NCBI GenBank assembly: GCA_024364805.1
Contig: CM044488.1
Span: 140,300,772-140,327,218 of the forward strand
Direction: 5' to 3'
DNA: 26,447 nucleotides
Origin: Euprymna scolopes
Lineage: Eukaryota; Mollusca; Cephalopoda; Sepiida; Sepiolidae
In this document: piece by piece, positions 8,678 through 18,779 of the stretch
How positions within the stretch are numbered: the first letter of the stretch is position 1
How the letters are laid out: every line of letters starts with the position of its first letter
Made by a program: the position numbers and the translations under genes
The notes under the pieces: model-generated
What the model saw: only the letters and a program-made list of their open reading frames with translations
Database searches by the model: none
Told to the model about the DNA's origin: nothing

Positions 8678-9233
8678 CCCTGCATTAGTCACCTGGATGT
8701 TCCAAACATGGCTAATCCCATTGGATGCTTAAAACATAATAGAAAAAAATATTCATAGTGTTATCGTTTTGTAAAATACAGTTATCATACTTGCTCAATA
8801 CATATCTACAGTCTCTGTTGGACAGTTTGAATTATGTGTAGCTTGTTGATACTAATATAAATTAATACAATAAAATAAATTATAAAATGAAAGAAACAAA
8901 AAAAAAACCTTAGATTTAAATCACCTTTATTTTAAAATACCTACAGGATACATCAGTTTGTGCTATTTTTAAATATTTTTGATAAACACAAAATGTTTCC
9001 ATAAATTGAAATAGCAAGAAACATGAATATGAGTTCATTACATGGACAGTAATTTTCAATCTGATTCACCTCCAAAGAAAACTGATATACAACTGCGCCA
9101 CAGCTCATGTGTCATAACCTTACTGTGTCAGGAGACTACTGGGAGGGAGGCAAAGAAATAAGTAGTCAACTAGGAATTATGAACACTTAAGCAAAATTGG
9201 GGTGACAAAACACCCCATGAGACTAATGCAGGG
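8678..9233. mobile_element. piggyBac-type non-autonomous element (MITE)
   Basis: A 556-bp element with perfect 13-bp terminal inverted repeats, CCCTGCATTAGTC at 8678-8690 and its reverse complement at 9221-9233. TTAA lies directly outside each end (8674-8677 and 9234-9237). TTAA duplication, a CCCT start and a 13-bp terminal repeat are the hallmarks of the piggyBac superfamily. There is no transposase: no frame of useful length exists inside. A small hairpin (GGGGTG...CACCCC, 9199-9215) sits inside the right end. The undamaged terminal repeats suggest a fairly young insertion, or simply that short ends escaped mutation. The interior is AT-rich and unassigned. Confidence 0.85.
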
Positions 9234-9239
9234 TTAAAC

Positions 9240-9992
9240 TAAGAAAATGTCGGAAACGTATCTTCCTTGTCAAAAAGAAAAGTTTTATAAAATAAAAATG
9301 AAATTTAAAAAATTTATAGAATCGTTTTCGCACATTAAAATTGTGAAAGTTTACTAAATTATTTTATTCTAATGCGTTCTAAATACATTATATGTGTTTG
9401 TTTTTTTCGGAGGTGTTTGCTTACTTGTAAAAAGTTTCAGTTCAGATAGAATTTAGAGAAGTATTCTCATCCATGTTAAACCCCTAAACCGCATCTCGGA
9501 AAGAAACCAGACAACAACTGTAAACCAAACGGATAGAGAATCCCTATTTTTCATTACTGACGTTGAAATCCCGCCCTCCCCACTGCGTTTGATGCTCTCA
9601 GCACCTCCGCTCGAGTTCAGAAACACTCTGGCTCCAACAGAAAACACTAGAAAGTCCGAGAATAAGAGTGGAGCGATCAAAAGGTGCTATGACACGTTAG
9701 TGATAAAAAAACTGACCCAACCATCTGCGAATGTAGAGGTGGAACCATACCATACAACACTGCTTTGTCTCTCTTCCAACTGGTGCCGCTTAAAACGTTC
9801 TTGCAGAACATAATAATAATAAAAACAACATACTTCAAAGACAGGAAGAGCAGAATATAATTTTAATTGCGTCCTTTCTATAAATCTTTGTTTTACAGAT
9901 AGTTCCCAACTTATGCTGGATGCAAGCCACTTGAGGTTAAGGTTAATGAGATGGAATGATTGGAAGATGAAAAACGTTATGGCAGTATTCAG
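9240..9992. other. Unassigned; possible dispersed repeat at 9450-9810
   Basis: 9450-9810 is less AT-rich than its flanks and has open frames on both strands (75 codons minus, 74 codons plus), but I recognise no domain and find no second copy here. A short AAT/AAC run (9811-9830) follows it. A pyrimidine-rich run ending TTTTACAG (about 9891-9898) resembles a splice acceptor, but no exon is supported. Confidence 0.4.
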
Positions 9993-11150
9993 TTGACAGG
10001 GTATGGCATGAGGGTCTCCTCAGGAAAATTAGATCATACGGTATCACTAGTAGAATACTTAACATAATTAAATCCTTCTTAGATAAGAGAAAACTCTAGG
10101 TTGTCCTCGACGGTCGTACATCGGCACAATATGATATAAATGCGGGAGTGCCCCAAGGGTCTATCCTTTGACCTCTATTGTTCCTAATATTCATAAATGA
10201 CCTCCCCGACAAAATTGCCTCTGAGATGGGTATATATACTGATGACACCATGCTCTATAACAGGCACGATAGAAACACAAATGAACACATATCTAAAGAA
10301 ATGGCAGAAACACTAGAGGATGACCTCCAATCTATAGTGGAATGCAGATAAAAATGGATGGCCACGCTCAATGCCGCCAAGACTAAACTTGTTTCCTTCA
10401 ATAATTACAAAAAAACCTTCTCTACCACCAATAGCAATGGCCAACGACTCTTTATATGAGAGTACATCTTTCAAACTCCTTAGCCTAACGTTCACATGAA
10501 ACATGGGTTGGAACAATTACATCGAAAGCATTGCCAGGGCCGCTGCGAAGAAGATAGGCTCTCTCTACCGTGCTAGAAAACTACTAACACCCGAAAGTAT
10601 GCTGTACCTCTATAAGGCCACCATTCGCCCATGTATGGGGTAATGCTGTCATATTTGGGCTGGTGCATCTGCTACTAGTGTCTCGCTCCTAAACAAGGTT
10701 CAAGGGACAGTCGCCAATCTGATAGGTCATAAACTGGCATCTAAGCTTCAGCCTCTGTCCCATCGACGAAATTTTTCATCTCTCTGCCTGTTTTACAAGT
10801 TTTTTAATGGTGAATGCTTTAACGAACTGCAAGCACTTGTGCCCCCACGACCTAAACACCCTCGAAAAACTCGACAGGCAGCTAAATCCCACCCCCACAC
10901 AGTAGAGATCCCTAGATGTAAAATACCTTTCTACTCCAGTAGTTTCTTCCCCAGGACCGCTAGACTTTGGAATTCCATTCCAGGTCCCTGCTTCACCAAC
11001 TGTACTGACGTGCAGAAGTTCAAGTGTAACGTGAACCGACATCTTGCTGTCCAAATCCCTACATAGTACTCCAGTAGTTGTTGCCCCTGATAGTAGCCCC
11101 TATACCAAAGTGGCAATGTGCCTTGTTTGGGGTGAAAATGTAATTAAAAA
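9993..11150 (+). mobile_element. Jockey-type LINE, 5'-truncated, copy 2
   Basis: Starts inside the reverse transcriptase at the point matching GACAGGGTATGGCA of copy 1 (12885) and runs to the shared 3' end CCTTGTTTGGGGTGAAAAT. Nucleotide identity to copy 1 is high throughout (by eye about 85%). The catalytic FADD of copy 1 is YTDD here (near 10238). GVPQGSI is retained near 10145-10165. Stops and frame changes break the coding part in several places. The last 100 codons are in better shape (10839-11066, PRCK.PFYSSSFFPRTARLWNS). It is 5'-truncated, as most LINE insertions are, and ends in a degraded A-rich tail (11143-11165). Confidence 0.88.
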
Positions 11151-11202
11151 GATGTTTTTTTAAAAGTATGATTAAACGAGTAGACTAATTTGGTTACTTG
11201 GA

Positions 11203-11772
11203 AGAAACCGACATCTGTTGGAAAAATCACCCATTATATACGTAATTGGGAGGATTAGTAACGGATATTAGTACTCGACAAAGCGAGAATAAGATGAGGA
11301 AGAAAGGCTAAAGAGGAAGTTTGTTTTGAATTCTTGTTTGAAAATGGTGAGGGAATAGAGAGAGAAAGAAAAAAGCGAATGAAGAGAAAATGCAAGTGAT
11401 ATAAGAAGGAATGGTGGAAGTAAATTCGGAAAAAATAACAAGGAGTATACGAGGAGAAAGAAAAGAGAATGAGTTCAAAGACTATTTTGATTTGGTTGAT
11501 TTGTTTTATGGCATATCAACCCTTTTCGAGTTTTTTAATACCGAATTCAATAACTTGAGAAAAGATTTCATGCTTCAAATTCTTTATAACTGCAAATATT
11601 TATGAATGGAGTTTAGTTCGGTTGTTTTGTAGAGGAAAATTGTTTTTGTTTCTGACTTTGCAGAACATAATTGGGTTTGGGGAAGGGGAAAGGTAAAAAA
11701 AACAATAACATCAATGTTTAGTGTATTATGAGACAGTCTGATCTAATAACACCATGAAGAATAAAAAGACAG
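11203..11772. repeat. Dispersed repeat A
   Basis: Homologous to 15825-17366 (repeat B), same orientation. Shared blocks are CATTATATACG, TTAGTAA.GGAT, AGTACTCGA.AAAGCGAGAATA, AGTTTGTTTT/AGTTTATTTT, GGTGAG.GAAT, GAAGAGAAAATGCAAG, CATATCAACC, TTTAATACC, ATGCTTCAA.TTC, GACTTTGCAGAACATAATTG and AACAT.AATGTTT.GTGTA. Copy A has only a short purine stretch (11365-11390) where B has a minisatellite of about 0.8 kb, and lacks the MITE found in B. The 64-codon frame at 11411 is not conserved. Family unknown; no terminal repeats were found. Confidence 0.85.
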
Positions 11773-11956
11773 AAAAAAAAACAAAAAAATAACAAAAAAT
11801 AAACAAAATAAATAAGAAAAGATGCAGGAAGTATGAATAAATGAAAATTTTAAAAAATTGACGAATAAGATCCACGAAAAATAAGAAGCAGAAAAAATAG
11901 AAAGAAAAAGAAGATGAAAACTGGTTGGAATATGAAGAACTTTATAAGAGTATCTT
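11773..11956. other. A-rich low-complexity DNA
   Basis: Mostly AAAAT/GAAA runs. The 113-codon minus-strand frame over it (F, L, S rich) is a composition artefact. Confidence 0.7.
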
Positions 11957-11982
11957 GTATGATTAAACGAGTTAGCTAATTT

Positions 11983-14053
11983 ATAGCATAGTATAGCAAG
12001 CCCCACTCCCCCCAATGGTTTACTTCTGCTTGTGCAGCTGCCATTTGTCAAAGGCAGCATGCGTTCCGCAGATTCAACCGACATAAGTCCAGCTCAAATA
12101 AACAGAAGTTTATAGAAGCTAGAAATAATTGTAAGAGAGTGATAGACACAGCTAAGTCAGATTACTCTGAAATCACCAGAAAGCGCATCGAAGCACAGAA
12201 ATTAGGAACCCGGGATTTTTGGAAAATCTACAACAGCGTAGTTAATAATGGACAGTCAATTATTCCCCCACTAACAAACAATCATGAGGTTGCTTGCACG
12301 GCAACTGACAAGGCTAATCTGCTTGCCAGTCGGTTTGCCTCAAACTCCACACTGAACTCGGTACACCACTCACTCCCTGATTTTCCCTTGCGAACAGACG
12401 CCACACTTGACGACTTGAAAATCACCCCTTCTCAGGTACATGCTATTATAAAAAACCTAGACACTTCTAAAGCATGTGGACCAGATCTCATCCCGGCTGT
12501 GCTATTAAAAAAATGCTCTGCCGAGGTTGCTCCAGTTCTGTCCAAACTTTACAATAAATGCCTTAACGAATCTTGTTTTTCCGACTGCTGGAAAACCGCC
12601 TCTGTGGTACCAGTCTTCAAGAATTCTGGTGAAAGAACTGACCCACTAAATTATCGCCCCATTAGCCTCCTCCCGCTTTTCGCCAAAATATTTGAGTCCT
12701 TAGTTAATAAAACCCTAGTCCAGCACCTAACAGCTGCTAAACTCTTGACTGACAAACAATATGGATTCAGGCAAGCCCGTTCAACAGCAGATATCTTAAC
12801 TGTAGTTTCTGAACGTATATACCGTTCATTGGATAAAACAGGGGAGGGTAGAGCGGTGGCCCTTGATATATCTAAGGCTTTTGACAGGGTATGGCACGAT
12901 GGTCTTCTAAGGAAAATTAGATCATATGGAATCACTGGAAGAATTCATAACGTAATTAAATCCTTCTTAAGTAATAGAAAAATCAAAGTTGTCCTCGACG
13001 GACGTACATCCAAACAATATGACATAAATGCGGGAGTGCCTCAGGGGTCTATCCTTGGACCTCTATTGTTCCTGATATTCATAAACGACCTCCCTGATAA
13101 TATTGTTTCGGAGATGGGTATATTTGCCGATGACACCACTCTCTATAACAGATATGAGGGGAAAACAAATGAACACATATCCAAGAAAATGGCAGAAACA
13201 CTAGAGGATGACCTCCAATCCGTAGTGGAATGGGGACAAAAATGGTTGGTCTCATTCAATGCTGCTAAGACTAAGCTTGTTTCCTTCAATAACTACAAGA
13301 AACCTTCTCTACCACCAATAGCAATGGCCAAGAACACATTGCCTGAAAGTACTTCTTTTAAACTCCTCGGCCTAACGTTTACAGGGAATATGAACTGGAA
13401 TAGATACATTGAGAGCATTGCCAAGGCTGCTGCAAGGAAGGTTGGCTCCCTCTACCGTGCTAGAAAACTACTTACGCCTGCCAGTATCCTATACCTCTAT
13501 AAGGCAACCATTCGCCCATGTATGGAGTACTGTTGTCACATCTGGGCTGGTGCATCTGCTGCTTGTCTCTCGCTCCTGGACAGGGTTCAAAAAAGAGTCG
13601 CAAACCTGATAGGTCCTGAACTGTCATCTGGGCTTCAACCTCTGTCCCATCGATGAGATGTTGCATCCCTCTGCCTGTTCTACAAATACTTTAATGGTGA
13701 ATGCTCTGACGAACTGCAAACACTTGTACCTCCCCGACGTAACTACCCCCGACAAACCCGACAAGCTACTAAGTCTCATCCCTTTACAGTGGAGATCCCT
13801 AGGTGCAAGAAAGCCTTTTACTCCAATAGTTTCTTCCCCAGAACTGCGGGTCTTTGGAACTCCCTTCCGGGATTCTGCTTTCCCAACTGCAATGATATGC
13901 AGAAGTTCAAGTGTAATGTTAACAAACATCTTTCTACTCTTCTCCCTTCATAATGACCCCGCTAATTAATTCCCTAATAGTAGCCCCCTGCTTCAAAGTG
14001 GCACTGTGCCTTGTTTGGGGTGAAAATTGAATAAAAAAATAAAAAATAAAAAA
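11983..14053 (+). mobile_element. Jockey-type LINE, 5'-truncated, copy 1
   Basis: Non-LTR retrotransposon insertion of about 2.07 kb. The endonuclease domain is missing. The frame begins in the linker before the reverse transcriptase (SKPHSPQWFTSACAAAICQ near 11995-12048), continues through the reverse transcriptase and the C-terminal region, and is followed by a 3' untranslated end shared with copy 2 and a (AAAT)n-type A-rich tail (14028-14055). AATTT lies just before it (11978-11982) and at the end of the tail (14054-14058), which may be a short target duplication. It splits a 36-bp direct repeat whose unbroken copy is at 11166-11201. Confidence 0.9.
11992..13953 (+). pseudogene. Jockey-type LINE reverse transcriptase, near-intact
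   Basis: Copies LINE RNA into DNA at the nicked target. The frame is open from 11992 to 13653 (about 554 codons), meets one TGA at 13654-13656, then continues for 98 codons to TAA at 13951. Copy 2 has CGA at the TGA position (SHRR), so this is a single CpG-type C-to-T change. Counting from 12139: NYRPISLLPLFAKIFE (171-186), YGFRQARSTAD (208-218), ALDISKAFDRVW (241-252, catalytic Asp 243), GVPQGSILGPLLF (299-311), FADD (329-332, the other two catalytic Asp), FKLLGLTF (407-414). All core residues are present. Relatives carry an apurinic-type endonuclease upstream, absent here. Jockey/CR1 placement comes from motif recognition. Confidence 0.9.
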
Positions 14054-14058
14054 AATTT

Positions 14059-14419
14059 GGTTTCTTGTAGGAGGATTTATGAGATGAATTTGTTGACATT
14101 AATCTTGAAGATGAAACTTGTTGAACAATGATAAAGAACTCTTTTGAGAGAGGGGGGCTCTTGAACCTTCCACATTTAAAAGCCTTCTGCCCACATTTGT
14201 TTGTTCTTGGAAAAGACAAGTAAAATCAAGCTATGCTGCTATCTTCTCGAAATTTCAGCGCACATCAGCAAACTAGGTTGTTTATAAAATCGAGGTTTAT
14301 TGCTGTTGAAAGGTCAAATTAAATTAGCTTACAATCAGACTCTATAAGTGTAAAAACAAATATGTTTGTTTCTCGTTCATATGTACGCATACCTTTTCTC
14401 TTCCTCTTTCTATCCCTAT
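14059..14419. other. Unassigned DNA
   Basis: Starts with GGTTTCTTG, the right part of the 36-bp repeat split by the LINE. No gene signal in the rest. Confidence 0.5.
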
Positions 14420-14782
14420 TCCTGGTGTTCTGACTCTTACTCTTCTCACATCTCTTATAATCCCTCACAGACTCCTTGCCTTCCTTAAATCACTTATGCT
14501 ACTCAAAAACTGATGCTCTATTCATGCGAGATGGTCCAAAACAGTCTGAAGCATTCCATACGTTTCTGTGTCATTTTTTTTCTAAATTTAAAACAGAATT
14601 TTATTGCATACTGTTTTTCTAAAGTGTCTTCGTGTCCAGATTGCATTTTTGGAATCTGTCAGCTGTGGTAATCAGGCTTTAGTAGGATACATTCCAATTC
14701 CTGCTCTAGCTGAAATCATAAAAATTGGTCAATTATCTCATAACAGGTATACCAATAACATACTGAATTTTCAAGAGTCTAC
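14420..14782. repeat. Unclassified dispersed repeat, copy 2
   Basis: Same orientation as 3815-4172, with the same block order. The match fades after CTGAATTTTCAAGA (about 14775), which pairs with GTGAATTTTTAAGA at about 4153-4166. The 109-codon frame at 14604-14933 extends past the repeat and is not matched in copy 1, so it is not supported as a protein. Both copies end at the same point, so the right boundary is probably real. Confidence 0.75.
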
Positions 14783-15824
<1,042 letters not shown>

Positions 15825-15989
15825 TAAAGCGACACCTGTTGGGAAAGGCACACATTATATACGCAAGGAGAAGGGATTAGTAATGGATAAAAGTACTCGA
15901 TAAAGCGAGAATATAAGAAGGCAGAAAGATTGAACAGGAAGTTTATTTTCTTTATTTCTTGTATGAAAGTGGTGAGAGAATGAAGAAGG

Positions 15990-16785
15990 GATAAATGAAC
16001 GGTGAAAGAAAAAATGAATGAAAGAAAAAAATGAATGAGAGAAAGATTGAATGAAAGAAAAAAATGAATGAAAGAAAGAATGAATGAAAGAAAAAATTAA
16101 TGAAAGAAAAAATGTATGACAGAAAGAATGAATGAAAGAAAAAATGAATGACACAAAGAATGAATGAATGAATGAAAGAAAGAATTAATGAAAGAAAAAA
16201 GGAATGAAAGAAAAAAATGAAAGAAACATAAATAAAAGAAAGAATGAATGAAAGAAAAAAGTGAATGAAAGAAAGAATGAATGAAAAAAATGAAAAAATT
16301 AATGAAAGAAAGAATTAATGAAAGAAAGAATGAATGAAAGAAAAAATGAATGAAAGAAAGAATGAATGAAAGAAAAATGAATTAAAGAAAAAAGGAATGA
16401 AAGAAAAAAATGAATGAATGAATGAAAGAAAGAATGAATGAAAGAAAAAAATGAATGAAAGAAAAATGAATGAAAGAAAGAATGAATGAAAGAAAAATGA
16501 ATCAATGAATGAAAGAAAAAAATAATGAAAGAAAAAATGAATGAAAGAAAGAATGTATGAAAGAAAAAATGAATGAAAGAAAAATGAATGTAAGAAAAAT
16601 GAATGAATGAAAGAAAGAATTAATGAAAGAAAGAATGAATGAAAGAAAAAATGAATAAAAGAAAGAATGAATGAAAGAAAAAATGAATGAAAAAAAGAAT
16701 GAATGAAAGAAAAATGAATGAATGAATGAAATAAAGAATTAATGAAAGAAAGAATGAATGAAAGAAAAAATGAATGAAAGAAATG
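15990..16785. repeat. GAAA/GAAT-type minisatellite, about 0.8 kb
   Basis: Higher-order array of GAATGAATGAAAGAAAAAAT-like units of about 20-35 bp, all made of GAAA, GAAT and AAAA blocks. It sits where repeat A has only a short GAGAGAAAGAAAAAAGC stretch, so it grew inside this copy. The minus-strand frames full of SFIHSFF (15855-16154, 16299-16505, 16620-16808) are composition artefacts. Confidence 0.92.
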
Positions 16786-17005
16786 AAGAGAAAATGCAAG
16801 CGATACAAGAAAGAATAGTGGAAGAGATAATGAGTTTAATGAATAGAAAGGTTTTGATTTTGTTGTTTTGTTTTACGACATATCAACCTAATTGGGATTA
16901 TTTAATGACAAATCCAATAATTTTATAATGCAATCTTTTGTATTGTAATGTAATTTTTTTTTTATAATTTCTGGTGTTTGGTTTTGTTGTTTTGAATATC
17001 AACTA

Positions 17006-17085
17006 TTATGTTGGTGCAAAAATAATATCGTTTTTTTTTTAGATGTATATACGTAAAAAACGACATTATTTTTGCACCGACCTTA
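17006..17085. mobile_element. 80-bp mariner-type MITE (MADE1-like)
   Basis: Near-perfect hairpin element. The left end TTATGTTGGTGCAAAAATAA and the right end (reverse complement TAAGGTCGGTGCAAAAATAA) agree except at a few sites, and extend into TCG plus T/A runs. TA lies directly outside each end (17004-17005 and 17086-17087). Length and end sequence closely resemble human MADE1, the 80-bp MITE of the Hsmar1 mariner, whose ends read TTAGGTTGGTGCAAAAG. It carries no gene. Repeat A (near 11519) shows the site without the element: ATATCAAC..TTTTC. Confidence 0.88.
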
Positions 17086-17366
17086 TATTTTCTGATTATT
17101 TAATACCAGAACATTTAGAAAATATTTTATGCTTCAAGTTCTCGTATCTTGAAATATTTATTCATGGTATTTGGTTTGGTTTGTTTGGTTTGTTTTATTT
17201 TATTAGAAGAAAATTGTTTTTTTTCTTTTGACTTTGCAGAACATAATTGAGTTTTGCGAAACGAAAAAAAATCAGTAACATTAATGTTTGGTGTAGTTTA
17301 GGTCCGGAAGCCTGTATAATCAGACAGCCTGATCCGGTAGCACCAAAGAAAATTCAAAAGACAGTA

Positions 17367-17573
17367 AAAAGAAAGAAAAAGAAGAAGATAAGAAAAAAAG
17401 GGGAAGCAAGGAGGAATCAACAAAATAAAAATCGATGAGTGACACAAACGATAAAAGAAAAAGAAAGGAAACAAAAAGAAAGAAAAAGCAAAGGAATGAA
17501 GAAGGAGGATAAAGAAACTGATAAAACAAAAAAAGAAAGTACAGAAGAGGATAGAAAGAAATATCAAAAGATA
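17367..17573. other. Purine-rich low-complexity DNA
   Basis: A/G runs (AAAGAAAGAAAAAG type) on the plus strand. Open frames of 60-119 codons on both strands here are composition artefacts. Confidence 0.75.
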
Positions 17574-17575
17574 TA

Positions 17576-17846
17576 CAATGGCGTCGAAAAAGTAATGCCT
17601 CCTATTTTTATTCTGTCCGAATGACTCAGAGAGAATTTCAAATTGAATACTATGCAACTGAACTTATGCATTCATGACCTGAAACTTTCATCTCTCTGTT
17701 GCAGATATTGACAGTGTAAGACTCTAAAAAAGCAGCCCTTGCCATGGATGTATGTCAGAAGCAGAGATGTGTCATTGAATTCCTAACAAAGCTGCATTGA
17801 TAATGGTGGTGATTGTGTAGAAAAATAAATTCTGAAACGCGGATTC
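17576..17846 (+). mobile_element. Mariner-type 5' stub
   Basis: After TA at 17574-17575 comes CAATGGCGTCGAAAAAGTAA, which looks like a mariner terminal repeat. About 170 bp further, ATG at 17744 begins MDVCQKQRCVIEFLTKLH, resembling the first helix of SETMAR/mauritiana-like transposases (...VEQRYVIKFL...). A shifted frame then gives IDNGGDCVEK, like the ...YGDDCV... part of that domain. The element is cut off after about 270 bp, where a LINE 3' end begins. No right terminal repeat was found. Different subgroup from the mariner at 10-1199. Confidence 0.55.
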
Positions 17847-17847
17847 C

Positions 17848-18095
17848 AAGAACAAAGCTTCTTTCTTAGAACTGCACGCCTGTGAAACTCTGTTCCGTCT
17901 GCCTGCTTCCCACCGGACTACAACTTGGATGTCTTCAAGTCCAACGTTAACAAATTCCTAATGAACCGCCCCCTTAATTAAACACTTCATGAAATCTCCA
18001 CACTAACGTAATGTACTTGCAATAACCCTTATCCCTGAGTGGCTTCTGGGCCTTGATAAGTGGTGATCACTGTGTAAAAAAAAAGCATAAAAGAT
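17848..18095 (+). mobile_element. Jockey-type LINE 3' end, third subfamily
   Basis: Translation in one frame gives FQEQSFFLRTARL, a stop, then NSVPSACFPPDYNLDVFKSNVNKFL, matching the C-terminal end of LINE copy 1 (SNSFFPRTAGLWNSLPGFCF...FKCNVNKHL). The 3' untranslated part differs from copies 1 and 2 but has the same plan: ...GTGGCTTCTGGGCCTTGATA... then a poly-A run (18076-18084). Severely 5'-truncated. Confidence 0.78.
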
Positions 18096-18419
18096 CGTGC
18101 GTTTTTTTTGGGGGGGGGTATTTTGCTCGTTTTCGTAGTTATTCAACCTTTAAAAGTAGGAGTCTTTGCTTTTAGAAAGACCCCAGTATATATAATACTA
18201 TATCAACGAGTGGAAAAATGAAAAAATAAATTATGAAAAATAGAGAAATGAAAAGAAAGAATAGAGAAAAAAGAAAAAAAGGACGAAAAAATAAAAAAAA
18301 ATAAAAAACTAGACAAAAAAGTAAAAGAAACGAGATAAAAATCTAAAATCAAACAAAGAGTAAGAGATAAGAAAGATAGATATAAAGATAGTGAGAAAGA
18401 AATTAGGAAGATAAATAAA
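18096..18419. other. Low-complexity DNA
   Basis: G run at 18110-18118, then A-rich GAAAAA runs at 18215-18420. No gene signal. Confidence 0.7.
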
Positions 18420-18735
18420 ACGATTGATTAAGATTGTCGGACTGACTTCCTCATCTTGGTTGTTATAGTCACAACGTTTCAGCCGTTTTGCCCTCCGGCC
18501 TTCATCAGGTGTTTTGTATCGAACTTGGGAACAATTTGTTAGGGGTCTCGAACCCAACTCTTTATTACTATTATGGGGGTACCGTGTTCGGACTCCAGCT
18601 AGGCTTTGGGACATAGTTGCTGATTCTCTGTTTTGAATGTTACTTTCCACTGTCTTCGTTCAGGATTGAACTCAGCACGTTTGGGTAATTGTAAACTTTG
18701 ATACAACGTCTAGGACCACTCAGCCATATGTCACT
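18420..18735 (-). mobile_element. tRNA-derived SINE
   Basis: Reading the minus strand from about 18735: TGGCTGAGTGG (A box, 18716-18726), 42 bases, GAGTTCAATCC (B box, 18663-18673). The start ATGGCTGAGTGGTCC and the box spacing resemble tRNA-Leu/Ser. A body follows, with a second B-box match GGTTCGAGACC (18544-18554) and a GC-rich segment CCTGATGAAGGCCGGAGGGC...GGCTGAAACGTTGTGA (18469-18509) of the kind conserved among invertebrate SINEs. It then passes into AT-rich DNA near 18420. Transcribed, if at all, by polymerase III. The 113-codon frame over it (18309-18650) is not a gene. Confidence 0.72.
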
Positions 18736-18779
18736 AGGAATATGGGAGGGAGAGTTCGCTAAGAACTTCTAAACGCCCG

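Larger units (their letters stand above)
15825..17366. repeat. Dispersed repeat B (expanded copy of A)
   Basis: Homologous to 11203-11772 but 2.7 times longer. The extra length has three sources: an internal minisatellite (15990-16785), a short internal duplication around TTTTGTTGTTTTG...ATATCAAC (16857-16886 and 16983-17003), and an 80-bp MITE (17006-17085). After removing these, block order and ends agree with A: start near CGACACCTGTTGG, end near AAAAGACAG. Confidence 0.85.

Noticed and set aside
15855-16808. Minus-strand frames rich in SFIHSFF, like a multi-pass membrane protein
   Set aside because: Direct product of the GAAA/GAAT minisatellite; no start context or non-repeat domain.
17298-17657. 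119-codon minus-strand frame with hydrophobic stretches
   Set aside because: Composition artefact of the purine-rich plus strand.
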